Shown here piece after piece: positions 27,001 to 33,962 of a stretch of DNA of 64,000 nucleotides. The stretch comes from DATARH01 sp050246595 (lineage in GTDB: Bacteria > Pseudomonadota > Alphaproteobacteria > ATCC43930 > CGMCC-115725): positions 16,870 to 80,869 of the forward strand of contig JBFWVT010000014.1 in assembly GCA_050246595.1 (NCBI GenBank). Reading direction: 5' to 3'. Position numbers and translations under genes: made by a program. Each line of letters starts with the position of its first letter. Position 1 is the first letter of the stretch. The notes below the pieces were generated by a model that saw nothing but the letters and a program-made list of their open reading frames with translations, ran no database searches and was not told where the DNA came from.

Positions 27001-27710
27001 AGGCCGAACCCGTCGCGCGACCGCCAATCCTCTTCAGGCAGGCGCAGCATCGTCACGCCGTGCCGCATCACGGTTTCCGCCGGCACGAGGTGGTGCATGT
27101 CGAGCCGGTGCGGCACCCGGAACAGCAGACCGCGTCTGTGCCGGGCGCGTCCGGCCGGGGTCAGCGTCGCCCAGGCGGCGTATTCGAGCGCCGCCTTGAG
27201 CGGCAGCTTGTGGGCGGCCTCGTCGGCGAGCCAGCGCGCAACCGCCGCGGCATAGCGCAACTCCCACGCGACCGTGCCAGCCCGGCTCGCAAAATCGGCC
27301 TGGGGACCGCCGATCAGCACAGCGAGTTCGTCACCGAGCCTGGGGCCATTCAGCTGCGCCGCATCGCCTTCCTTGATCTCCTTGACAGCGCGGCGTTGCA
27401 CGAAGAGACGCTTTACCGAATAGAGCGGCGCCAGTTTGTCGTGCCGGGTCTGCAAGTCGCGGATTTCGGCGGCGATGCCGAACAGCTCGCCGATAAAGTC
27501 CTCGACGTCAGGGGCGAGATCGACCAGCAGATCGGCTTCCGCCTTGCGGTCAAGCGCTTCGGGGTTGGCGCGCGCCGCCATCAGACGGTCGTGCAGTGCC
27601 GCATCGCCGGAAGCGAGATGCCCGACAAAGGCGCGGTCAAGGCGGATCAGGCCCTCGCGCTCGTACAGATCGGCAAACGCGAGCCCGTGTTTCAGGGCGA
27701 GTTCGGTCAT
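24039..27710 (-). CDS. Giant FAD/NAD(P)/Fe-S oxidoreductase, NfnB-like (GltD-type) plus NfnA-like fusion
   Basis: The ATG at 27710 gives 1223 residues. Residues 1-270 are of unknown fold. Cysteine clusters follow: YCIWCHNQQKDSC and RICNDCMKSCIYQRQ, as in GltD-type [4Fe-4S] domains. A GltD-like flavoprotein comes next: VLVVGLGPAGFNLAHHL binds FAD, VVVIGGGLTAIDTATEAL binds NAD(P), and ILIAAGTQPNTVLA follows. From about residue 905 an FNR-like module appears (AFRPGQFYRLQN; then VLLVGGGLGNAVLFSIGAAL), closing with C-x5-C-x2-C-x17-C and DMDRVDFPTL as in NfnA/SudB/PyrK [2Fe-2S] subunits. The order equals NfnB then NfnA in one chain. About residues 425-480 include a palindromic-repeat insertion. Function is inferred to be pyridine-nucleotide/ferredoxin electron transfer; the physiological partner is unknown. 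Confidence 0.75.
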   Translation of the reverse strand: MTELALKHGLAFADLYEREGLIRLDRAFVGHLASGDAALHDRLMAARANPEALDRKAEADLLVDLAPDVEDFIGELFGIAAEIRDLQTRHDKLAPLYSVKRLFVQRRAVKEIKEGDAAQLNGPRLGDELAVLIGGPQADFASRAGTVAWELRYAAAVARWLADEAAHKLPLKAALEYAAWATLTPAGRARHRRGLLFRVPHRLDMHHLVPAETVMRHGVTMLRLPEEDWRSRDGFGLTDPGTDLAGALDQANYCIWCHNQQKDSCRSGLREKDGKFRKSVFGVTLNGCPLDEKISEMNLVKARGNSIGALAIIAVDNPLCAATGHRICNDCMKSCIYQRQDPVDIPQIETRTLKDVLGLPWGFEIYGLLTRWNPLDLRRPLPRPESGHKVLVVGLGPAGFNLAHHLINDGHFVAAIDGLKIEPLPAEISGVSATGTISSSPPFAPTLPSPAIPGSSPGREESGRGSGQNKVSASERVPFQPVQDIASLYERLDERTMAGFGGVAEYGITVRWDKNFLKIIRLLLERRAQFAMYGGVRFGGTMTVESAFDLGFDHIALCAGAGRPTVIPMKNGLAPGVRQASDFLMALQLTGAAKTDSIANLTVRLPVVVIGGGLTAIDTATEALAYYAVQVEKFLFRYETLVGERGVEAVRGQWTGAERAIAEEFITHARALRAERETALREDRAPCFAKLIDAWGGVTIAYRRRLIDAPSYTLNHEEVAKAMEEGIRFGEMLTPVEVEVDVFGHAAALKMTRHAPAEVGGHRPDPDQQPGEEVVLPARTILIAAGTQPNTVLAREEPEHVALDGRHFRALGEDGNPAEPERVAKPEAVHVLTSVMPDGRAVSFWGDLHPSFAGNVVKAMGGTKQGYPVVSRMLASRPPALPDPAAMKTRLDHELRARVHAVERLTPTIVEIVVEAPMAARAFRPGQFYRLQNCETLAPRVDGTTLAMEGLALTGAWVDRERGLLSTIVLEMGGSSDLCALLKPGEPVVLMGPTGTPTETPSGETVLLVGGGLGNAVLFSIGAALRAAGSRVLYFAGYKKIVDRYKVADIERAADTVVWCCDEAPGFAPGRPRDLAFVGNIVAAIEAYGEGTLGPVDIPLQEVDRIIAIGSEGMMNAVAEARRAALKRYFRPDHRAIASINSPMQCMMKEICAQCLQRHYDPASGTETVVFSCFNQDQDMDRVDFPTLRQRLSQNGAQEKLTKLWIDHCLKRLGRRAQPAAAE
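26316..26381. repeat. Palindromic REP-like element inside the Nfn-like gene
   Basis: The core CCCCGGACTTGATCCGGGG with flanking CCCTCCC/GGGAGGG arms lies at about 26337-26356. The same element occurs at 44874-44922 and 47673-47738. Here it is read in frame as a Pro/Ser/Gly-rich stretch (SPAIPGSSPGREESGRG) of the oxidoreductase. Confidence 0.88.
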
Positions 27711-27783
27711 GAGCAATTGGTACGTGAATGGAGGATTCGAAACCAACCGGCAAATCGCCGCGACAGGAGTTGTGATCGGCTGG

Positions 27784-27918
27784 CGGGATCAATCCAACAG
27801 CGGGATCAGTCCAATAGATTGGGACGCGCGACCCCAAATCAAAGCCGGAAGCGGGCACCACCCGGCGCGTCGTCTGTTTATGGGACAAAGGCGACTTATA
27901 GGACAAAAGCGACTTGGA
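27784..27918. repeat. Two short tandem duplications upstream of the histidine kinase
   Basis: A 17-base unit (CGGGATCAATCCAACAG / CGGGATCAGTCCAATAG) occupies 27784-27800 and 27801-27817. An 18-base unit (GGACAAAGGCGACTTATA / GGACAAAAGCGACTTGGA) occupies 27883-27900 and 27901-27918. Both lie in the 274 bases between the divergent oxidoreductase and kinase genes, where the promoters must be. Confidence 0.85.
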
Positions 27919-27984
27919 GGCGATGTGGACCGGCGGGTACCCACTTGGCGCTTGTTGAACGAATTGCCGGTTAGGCCGGGCGCG

Positions 27985-29154
27985 ATGGTGCCTGTCGAGC
28001 GCGTGATCCGGCAGCGCCAGGCATTGAGCGAGATCGCCGCCGCCGCAGCCCGGCAGGTCGCTCTTGCCGATCTGCTCGAATACGCCGTCCAGCGCGCCGC
28101 CGACGGCGTCGGGGCGGAGATGGCGAAAATCGCCGCGCAGCAACCCGACGGCGGTCTGCTGATTATCGCCGGCAAGAACCTGCAACCTGAAGTGGCAGGG
28201 GCAGCGCGCCTCGCCGGCGATCGCAGCAACCCGGCCGGCCAATGCGTCACCGAGCAGCGCATCGTCAACATCCCCGATCTGCGCATGACGCCGGAATACC
28301 GGCTGCCGCCGCTCTATCGCAATCACGGCGTCATATCGACCGTCAACATACCGGTCATGCTCAGCGGCGGCCCGTTCGGGGTCCTGGAGATCGACGGCGT
28401 ACAACCGCGCGAATTCGACGAGCTGGATTTGAGTTTTCTGATCGGCATTGCCGGTGTGATCGGCGAGGGGGTCGCCCGCGTCCGGCGCGAGGCGGCCCTG
28501 AACGAGCAGTTGAGCGCGCGCGACATTTTGCTGCGCGAACACCACCATCGGGTCCGCAACCAGTACCACGTATTGACCTCGGTGCTGAGCCGGCACGCCC
28601 GGCAGGCGGGCACGGCGGAGGCGCGGGAGCGCTTTCTCGAGGTCGAACGACGTGTCTTTGCGCTGGCCTCGCTTTACGACCATCTGCTCGGGGCCGATCA
28701 ACGCGCCACGGTCGTTTTGCAGGATTATCTCGAATCGCTGTGCGCCGGCCTGCGCGAGTTCTACGCATCGCCCGAACACCGCATCTCGATCGCGTTCCAT
28801 CGCACGGGAGACGTTTCCGCCTCGATAGACGTGGCGAGCACGCTCGGGCTGATCGTCAACGAGCTTGTCGCGAACAGCGTCGAGCACGCCTTTCGCGAGC
28901 CGTTTCCGCAGCATCGGCAAGGCGAGATCACAATCTGCGTCGAGCGTGAGCCGGGCGGCGGGACCCGCATGGTCGTTTTCGACAATGGGATCGGATATCG
29001 GCCGAATGCCGACGATTCGGTCGGGATGACGACGGTGCGCCGCCTGTTGGCGCAGATCGGCGCATTGATAGAGCGCGGCTCGGAGGGCGGCACCAAATGG
29101 GAGATCCGGGTGCCGCCATCGGTATTCCGGGGCGCGGCGCCACCCGGAGCCTGA
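27985..29154 (+). CDS. GAF-domain sensor histidine kinase, HisKA_2 (HWE-like) type
   Basis: The ATG at 27985 gives 389 residues. Earlier in-frame starts at 27880 and 27436 would read through repeats or the opposing gene. Residues 10-170 form a GAF-like sensor (LADLLEYAVQRAADGVGAEM; VNIPVMLSGGPFGVLEIDG). The phospho-acceptor is in LLREHHHRVRNQYHVLTSVL, a HisKA_2-type H box. The ATPase has LIVNELVANSVEHAF (N box) and VVFDNGIGYRP (G1); these kinases often signal light, redox or general stress in alphaproteobacteria. No membrane segment, so it is cytoplasmic. No response regulator is adjacent. Divergent from the Nfn-like gene. Confidence 0.87.
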   Translation: MVPVERVIRQRQALSEIAAAAARQVALADLLEYAVQRAADGVGAEMAKIAAQQPDGGLLIIAGKNLQPEVAGAARLAGDRSNPAGQCVTEQRIVNIPDLRMTPEYRLPPLYRNHGVISTVNIPVMLSGGPFGVLEIDGVQPREFDELDLSFLIGIAGVIGEGVARVRREAALNEQLSARDILLREHHHRVRNQYHVLTSVLSRHARQAGTAEARERFLEVERRVFALASLYDHLLGADQRATVVLQDYLESLCAGLREFYASPEHRISIAFHRTGDVSASIDVASTLGLIVNELVANSVEHAFREPFPQHRQGEITICVEREPGGGTRMVVFDNGIGYRPNADDSVGMTTVRRLLAQIGALIERGSEGGTKWEIRVPPSVFRGAAPPGA

Positions 29155-29172
29155 ACCGGGCCGACGGCCGAT

Positions 29173-29247
29173 CCCGCTCAGATCTAGCCCGCTCAGATCT
29201 AGCCCGCTCAGATCTCGCCCGCTCGGATCTCGCCCGCTCAGATCTCG
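29173..29247. repeat. Five tandem 15 bp units
   Basis: Units of CCCGCTCAGATCTAG / CCCGCTCAGATCTCG lie at 29173, 29188, 29203, 29218 and 29233. Unit 4 differs by one base (CTCGG). The array occupies the space between the convergent kinase and methyltransferase-like genes, and the methyltransferase stop (29238-29240) lies inside the last unit. Confidence 0.95.
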
Positions 29248-30116
29248 ATCGGGAAGCCGGTCGAAATGAGACAGTGTTCGAGAATCCCGCGGCCGCGATC
29301 GGGCAGCCGCCGTCCGCGTGCGAAGCGTTCGAGCGCTGCCGCGATGGCCTGCGGCTCGCGCTCGGGACCGGTCGGCAAATACTGGATCAGATTGTCGCGG
29401 AACCCGTGGCGCGTGACGTAATAGGTGTCGAGCCCGCTTCTGCGCGCGATTGCGGTCTGCGCCTCGGCCATCGGCCGCACCGCCCGGTTTGTCGCAAAAT
29501 CGGCCCAGTTTGTCGCCATGCACCCGCCCGGAGCGAGCGCATCGATGCAGCGTCCCCAGAATTCCTCGTCAAACGAGGCGGGGCCGCGCGAATCGTAGAG
29601 ATCGACCAGCACAACATCGAAACGCCTCTCGTTGCCGGCCAGAAAGCGCTGCGCCGTTTCGATCACGACAGTCTGGCTCAGATAAAACCAGCGCTTCGCG
29701 ACCGCCATGACGGCCTGATCGGCATCGACCAGGGTCGGCGCGCATTCCGAGACATAGGCCCGCATGAAGCGCCACATCGCGGCGCCGCCGACCCCGAGCA
29801 GCAGCGCCGAGACGGGCCGTTCGCAGAGTGCGAAGGCGAGCGACATCAGCCGCTCGTAGTGAAACACCAGATGCGCCGGATAGAGCAGGTCCATGCTCGA
29901 CTGCTCGGTCACCTGCGGCACGTCCGGGTCGGTCGCGCCAAAGGACGGCCCGAACGATCCCAGCGTGCGGTAATGGCGCGATCCGCGATCGAAATCGACG
30001 ACAAAGACCGAGGCGCCAAAGGCCGGTGCCGGGCGCAGGATGCGCAGCCGCGAGCCGGGACCGAAATAATCGGCGATCAGGTCGCGCAGCGCAGGGTCGT
30101 CGGGCATTGCCGGCAT
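29238..30116 (-). CDS. Spermidine synthase-like SAM-dependent protein
   Basis: A 292-residue protein with the SpeE-type Rossmann fold: ALLLGVGGAAMWRFMRAYV is the nucleotide-binding loop, CAPTLVDADQAVMAVAKRWF carries the acidic ribose-binding residue, and FDVVLVDLYDSRGPASFDEEFW matches the catalytic-loop region. The N-terminal beta domain is short. It lacks clear putrescine-binding features, so methyltransferase or aminopropyltransferase activity on another substrate is possible. The ATG at 30116 shares one base with the stop of the DUF2161 gene (TGATG), so the two are translationally coupled. The C terminus reads into the 15 bp repeat array. Confidence 0.75.
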   Translation of the reverse strand: MPAMPDDPALRDLIADYFGPGSRLRILRPAPAFGASVFVVDFDRGSRHYRTLGSFGPSFGATDPDVPQVTEQSSMDLLYPAHLVFHYERLMSLAFALCERPVSALLLGVGGAAMWRFMRAYVSECAPTLVDADQAVMAVAKRWFYLSQTVVIETAQRFLAGNERRFDVVLVDLYDSRGPASFDEEFWGRCIDALAPGGCMATNWADFATNRAVRPMAEAQTAIARRSGLDTYYVTRHGFRDNLIQYLPTGPEREPQAIAAALERFARGRRLPDRGRGILEHCLISTGFPIEI

Positions 30117-30856
30117 CAGGCCGCTTCGCGCCGGGGGGGAGGGACGGTGTCAGCCAGCGCCGCCACGGCCTCGGCAAAGGTGCCAAGCGCCTCGTGCCCG
30201 CCCGCCGACAAATCGTAAACACCGCGTCCGACCCGGACAAACCAGCCATAGACATTGCGCTGTAGGATGCGGGCGGCGTTCGCGACGCCGCTCGCTTCGC
30301 GCAGTTTGGCAAGCGGCATCGGACCGTTCCCGGCGAGCGCACGGACGAGGCGCAGCGCGTCCTGGCGATAAGCGGTGACGAGCGGACGGCTTCTCGATCC
30401 GCCGATATTCGGGTCGCCTTCACGCCGGTCGAACTCGGTCCGGAGCCGGTAGGCGCGGTGCCGCGCCGCCCGCGGCCGGTACGGTACCGGCTCTTCGACA
30501 ATCACGACGCAATCGCTGCTCACGACAATCAGCCCCAGCCCGAGGCGGCGGCAAAGACGGCGAATGGAAGGGGCCTCCGGCGACAGACCGCGCGCATTGC
30601 GCGTCGGGCGCGGCACGGCGAGGTAAACCCGGTCGCTGATCGCGAGCCGGTCGACGCCCTGCAACAGCAGCGCCAGCGTAAAGCGCAGTTTCAGTTCGAC
30701 AATGACCGGCTTCTCGCCGCCCGGGTCGTCCCCGTGGTCGTCGATGCGGCGGGCGACGAGATCGCAGCCGCATACCTCGCCCTTGACCTCGTAGCCGCGC
30801 GCTTCGAGAAAGCGCTTGACCGGCCCGTACAGCGCGGCTTCGCCAACCCCCGCCAT
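30116..30856 (-). CDS. DUF2161-type protein with a PD-(D/E)xK nuclease-like core
   Basis: A 246-residue protein. The N-terminal third has the restriction-nuclease-like signature: YGPVKRFLEARGYEVKGEV, then GCDLVARRI (Asp) and KPVIVELKLRF (E-x-K). The middle includes LGLIVVSSDCVVIVEEPVPY, and the C-terminal third has a winged-helix look (GNGPMPLAKLREASGVANAA ... GWFVRVGRGVYDLSAGG). I recognise it as the DUF2161 family, proposed to be a phosphodiesterase from fold; its substrate is unknown. It is the first gene of a two-gene unit with the spermidine synthase-like gene. Confidence 0.75.
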   Translation of the reverse strand: MAGVGEAALYGPVKRFLEARGYEVKGEVCGCDLVARRIDDHGDDPGGEKPVIVELKLRFTLALLLQGVDRLAISDRVYLAVPRPTRNARGLSPEAPSIRRLCRRLGLGLIVVSSDCVVIVEEPVPYRPRAARHRAYRLRTEFDRREGDPNIGGSRSRPLVTAYRQDALRLVRALAGNGPMPLAKLREASGVANAARILQRNVYGWFVRVGRGVYDLSAGGHEALGTFAEAVAALADTVPPPRREAA

Positions 30857-30897
30857 CCCCGGCTCCGCTGGCTTTTCGATATCCCGCGGCGGACGCG

Positions 30898-31278
30898 CTA
30901 GCCGCGCGGAAAGTTCAGCTCGACCATCACGTTGTTATTGTCCGGAAAGAACAATTGGTCGATCGGCGGCTGTGCGATATGGTTTTCGCGGTATTTGATC
31001 TTCCTCTGTTCGAGCCTGGCCTTGATGCCCTCGAAGTCGGAAGCGAGAAACGCGAAATGGTCGAACGGGCCGGTGTCGCGCGACGGACCGCCCCCGATCG
31101 CGTTCTCGCGCGGCACGAGGTGGACGACCGGGACCGGGCCGCAATAGAGCCAGTAGCCGGGGAAATTCAGGTCCGGACGGAAGCCGGCTTCGAGACCCAG
31201 AATGTCCTGGTAGAAATCGCGGGTCGCGTCGAGATCGTCGGTCTTGACCGTGACGTGATGCAGCGCGTTGATCGGCAT
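30898..31278 (-). CDS. VOC-superfamily protein (glyoxalase/dioxygenase fold)
   Basis: The ATG at 31278 gives 126 residues: MPINALHHVTVKTDDLDATRDFYQDILGLE is the classical first beta-alpha-beta module with the metal-ligand His in HHVTV. DTGPFDHFAFLASDFEGI supplies a second His, and DNNNVMVELNFP the terminal Glu. These small proteins bind a divalent metal and act as isomerases, dioxygenases, or resistance or lyase enzymes; the substrate cannot be read from sequence. The longer open frame upstream to 31641 lies in non-coding sequence and has no family features. It is divergent from the LLM oxidoreductase. Confidence 0.87.
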   Translation of the reverse strand: MPINALHHVTVKTDDLDATRDFYQDILGLEAGFRPDLNFPGYWLYCGPVPVVHLVPRENAIGGGPSRDTGPFDHFAFLASDFEGIKARLEQRKIKYRENHIAQPPIDQLFFPDNNNVMVELNFPRG

Positions 31279-31458
31279 GGCGGCGTCTCCTCGGGCGGTT
31301 GATCGCCCGGCGGCAAGTATATCAGGACTTCGCGGTTTCGCCTGCAACCGCCGACAGCGCCGGATGCTGATCGCGCCCTCGCCAGCGGCGTCCGGCAATG
31401 TTAGCTTCCGACGCGACAATCCGGCGCAAGCGTATCGGGCCGCAGGGAGGATACGGCG

Positions 31459-32541
31459 ATGAAGGTCTCGTTTTTCGAAACCGGCCGCTATGCGGTGCCG
31501 CCCGACTTGCCGCGCGAATGGCCGGTACCTCCTGCAGCTTACAATCCTGAACTCGGCGCCCAGGCGTTTCAGGGCATGGTCGAGCGCGCCCGCTTTGTCG
31601 AAAAGCTCGGTTTCGACTGGATCAGCCTGTCCGAGCACCACTACTCGCCGCGCGTTCTGACCCCGTCGCCACCGCTGTCGGCGGCTTTTCTCGCGAGCCA
31701 GGTCGAGACGATCAAGATCGCGCTCTTGGGGCCGATCGTGCCGGTCAGCAACCCGATCCGGATCGCCGAGGAACTGGCGATGCTCGACACGATGCGGCCC
31801 GGCCGCTTTGTCTTCGGCCTGCTGCGCGGCACGACCAACGAATATCTCAGCTACGATCTGAACCCGAAGGAAGCGCGCGAGCGCACCGATGAAGGGATGG
31901 AGCTGATCCTAAAGGCGTGGAGCGAGCCGCAGCCCTTTGGCTGGCAGGGACGCTATTTCAACTACCGCACCGTCTCGATCTGGCCGCGACCGCAGACTCA
32001 GCCCTATCCGACGACCTACACGCTCGGGGTCAGCGCCGAGGCGGCCGATTTCGCGGCGCGGCACCGCATCGGTCTCGGCGTCTCCTACGGCACCTTCGCG
32101 TTGATGGCGCAGGCCACCGGCTATTATCGGCGGCGCTGCGCCGAATACGGCTGGGAGCCGGGGCCTGATGACATCATCTACCGCGCCAATATGATCCTCG
32201 GCGAGACCGACGAGGCGGCCGAGGCGGCGCTGGCCCGGCGCAGCGCCAACTCGCAGGCGCCGTTCCCGATCTCTCAGGGGCTGCGCGACGCGCTGATCGA
32301 GCAGGACAGGCGCAATGTCGGCGGCGAGCGGCGTCCGGCCAATGTCGGCGGGGTATTGCCGATCAGCTTCTGCGGCGGCCCGGACCGAATTGTCGAGCAG
32401 ATCCGCCGCGCCCGCGACGAGATCGGGGTCGGCGTTCTCGATCTGTCGCTCGCCGATCCCGGCACCGCCGGCACCGACGCGATGATGGACTCGCTCGACC
32501 TGTTCGGCCGCAAGGTATTGCCGCGCATCCGCGAGATTTGA
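31459..32541 (+). CDS. LLM-class (luciferase-like) flavin-dependent oxidoreductase
   Basis: A 360-residue protein of bacterial luciferase-like fold. FVEKLGFDWISLSEHHYSPR is the hallmark N-terminal region, LLGPIVPVSNPIRIAEELAMLD the substrate/FMN loop, and GRFVFGLLRGTTNEYLSY a further conserved strand. RBS GGGAGGATACGGCG precedes the ATG. The C-terminal SFCGGPDRIVEQIRRARDEIGVGVLDLS is typical. It ends 29 bases before an alpha/beta hydrolase gene, so the pair probably forms a small catabolic operon, in which a monooxygenase step is followed by hydrolysis. The substrate is unknown. Confidence 0.9.
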   Translation: MKVSFFETGRYAVPPDLPREWPVPPAAYNPELGAQAFQGMVERARFVEKLGFDWISLSEHHYSPRVLTPSPPLSAAFLASQVETIKIALLGPIVPVSNPIRIAEELAMLDTMRPGRFVFGLLRGTTNEYLSYDLNPKEARERTDEGMELILKAWSEPQPFGWQGRYFNYRTVSIWPRPQTQPYPTTYTLGVSAEAADFAARHRIGLGVSYGTFALMAQATGYYRRRCAEYGWEPGPDDIIYRANMILGETDEAAEAALARRSANSQAPFPISQGLRDALIEQDRRNVGGERRPANVGGVLPISFCGGPDRIVEQIRRARDEIGVGVLDLSLADPGTAGTDAMMDSLDLFGRKVLPRIREI

Positions 32542-32570
32542 GGGCGCGAGATCTGACCGGAGGAAGCCAT

Positions 32571-33392
32571 ATGACGGATCGGCAACGGACGGATTCTCCT
32601 CCGGGCAGCGCGTTCCGCGAGGGATTTGTCGAGGCGGACGGGTTCCGCATCCGCTATTGCGAGGCGGGGCAGGGGACTCCGCTTGTGCATCTGCACGGCG
32701 CCGGCGGCCTGCGTCTCAACGCGGCGCACGACCTGCTCGCGAGGCGATACCGCGTCATTGCGGTCGAGATGCCGGGGTTCGGGCAATCCGCGGAAAACAC
32801 CCGGACCCGCGCGATGCCGGAACTCGCAGCAACAATCGTTAAGGCGGCCGACGCGCTCGGCCTCGACCGCTTCGATCTGATGGGAACCTCGTTCGGCGGC
32901 AAGGCGGCGTTGTGGCTCGCGATCCAGCATCCTGAGCGAGTGCGCGCGCTGGTCCTCGAAGCCCCAGCCGCGATCCGGCCGTCGGGCGCGGCGCCGGTCT
33001 CCGGCACGCCCGAGCAGATGGCGGCCCGGCTTTACGCCCATCCGGAGCGCATGCCGCCGCTGCCGGCGACCGACCCGGAGGTGCAGGCAAAACAGCAGCG
33101 ACTGGTCGCTCGGTTGCGCGGCCCCGATCGTGACGCCGGGCTGGAAACCGCGATGCGCCGTCTCGATACGCCGGTGCTGGTGCTGTTCGGGACGCTCGAC
33201 CGGGTGATCCCGCCCGAGATGGGCCGCCACTACAAGGAGCTATTGCCGAACGGACATCTCGCGTTCGTATACGATGCCGGGCATGCAATCGGCGCCGAGC
33301 GGCCCGAGGCCTTCGCCGAAATCGTGACCGACTTCCTCGAACGCCACGAGGCCTTCCTGATCAGCCGCAGCGAGACGGCAATCCACCCGTGA
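32571..33392 (+). CDS. Alpha/beta-fold hydrolase
   Basis: The ATG at 32571 has GGAGGAAGCC upstream and gives 273 residues. The oxyanion loop is LVHLHGAGGLRLNA, the nucleophile elbow is DLMGTSFGGKAALWLA (Ser in GTSFGG), the acid is likely in LVLFGTLDRVIPPEM, and the catalytic His is in VYDAGHAIGAERPEAF. It is close to meta-cleavage product hydrolases and similar esterases. Follows the flavin oxidoreductase gene closely and is likely co-transcribed with it. Confidence 0.9.
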   Translation: MTDRQRTDSPPGSAFREGFVEADGFRIRYCEAGQGTPLVHLHGAGGLRLNAAHDLLARRYRVIAVEMPGFGQSAENTRTRAMPELAATIVKAADALGLDRFDLMGTSFGGKAALWLAIQHPERVRALVLEAPAAIRPSGAAPVSGTPEQMAARLYAHPERMPPLPATDPEVQAKQQRLVARLRGPDRDAGLETAMRRLDTPVLVLFGTLDRVIPPEMGRHYKELLPNGHLAFVYDAGHAIGAERPEAFAEIVTDFLERHEAFLISRSETAIHP

Positions 33393-33401
33393 GCGGCGGC
33401 A

Positions 33402-33833
33402 TCAGCCGCCGGCGATAAACGCGCGCAGCGAGTTGGCCTCGAACTCGACCTCATCGAGCCGGTTCTTGACCAGATCGCCGATGCTGATGATGCCGCAAAG
33501 CCTGCCGTTCTTGACGACCGGAAAATGGCGGAACCGCCGGCTCGTCATTTCTGCCATCAATTCCTGAACCGTATCCGCCGGATCGCAGGTGAGGACGTTG
33601 CGGGTCATGATCTGGTCGACCGGGCGCGACAGCAATACCGCGCCGGATTCGCCGAGCGCGATAACGATGTCTCGCTCCGACAGCACCCCATCGACACTCT
33701 CGCCGTCCTCGCTGACGACGAGCGCGCCGATGCGCTCGCGGTTCAGCATCTCGACCGCTTCGGCGATTGTCGCGCCGGGCCGGATTGTCGCGACCCAGTC
33801 TCCCTTGTTGCGCAGGATCGTCTCGACGTTCAT
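33402..33833 (-). CDS. Two-CBS-domain protein
   Basis: A 143-residue protein consisting of a CBS pair: TIAEAVEMLNRERIGALVVSE ... GVLSERDIVIAL, then RNVLTCDPADTVQELMAEMT ... FPVVKNGRLCGIISIGDLVKNRLDEVE. CBS pairs bind adenine nucleotides such as AMP, ATP or NAD and usually regulate a partner. No partner domain is fused here. Its 3' end is convergent with the hydrolase gene, ten bases away. Confidence 0.92.
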   Translation of the reverse strand: MNVETILRNKGDWVATIRPGATIAEAVEMLNRERIGALVVSEDGESVDGVLSERDIVIALGESGAVLLSRPVDQIMTRNVLTCDPADTVQELMAEMTSRRFRHFPVVKNGRLCGIISIGDLVKNRLDEVEFEANSLRAFIAGG

Positions 33834-33962
33834 CGGATATCCTCCTGAACGTGGGGACGGCTGCCCTCAGCCATGGCGGCCGGGACAGCCGCGTCTGGCA
33901 CCAATGATAGGACAGAATGTCGCACCCCGAAAGAGGCTGCGGCTGCGCCGCGGGAAGCCGTG

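Noticed and set aside
28242..28949. A 235-codon Arg-rich frame inside the histidine kinase gene
   Set aside because: It is a frame shadow; the kinase frame has clear H, N and G boxes.
29097..30218. 373-codon plus-strand frame reading through the 15 bp array as a DLARS peptide repeat
   Set aside because: It overlaps the convincing methyltransferase-like gene on the other strand and has no homology; the periodic peptide is a by-product of the tandem DNA repeat.
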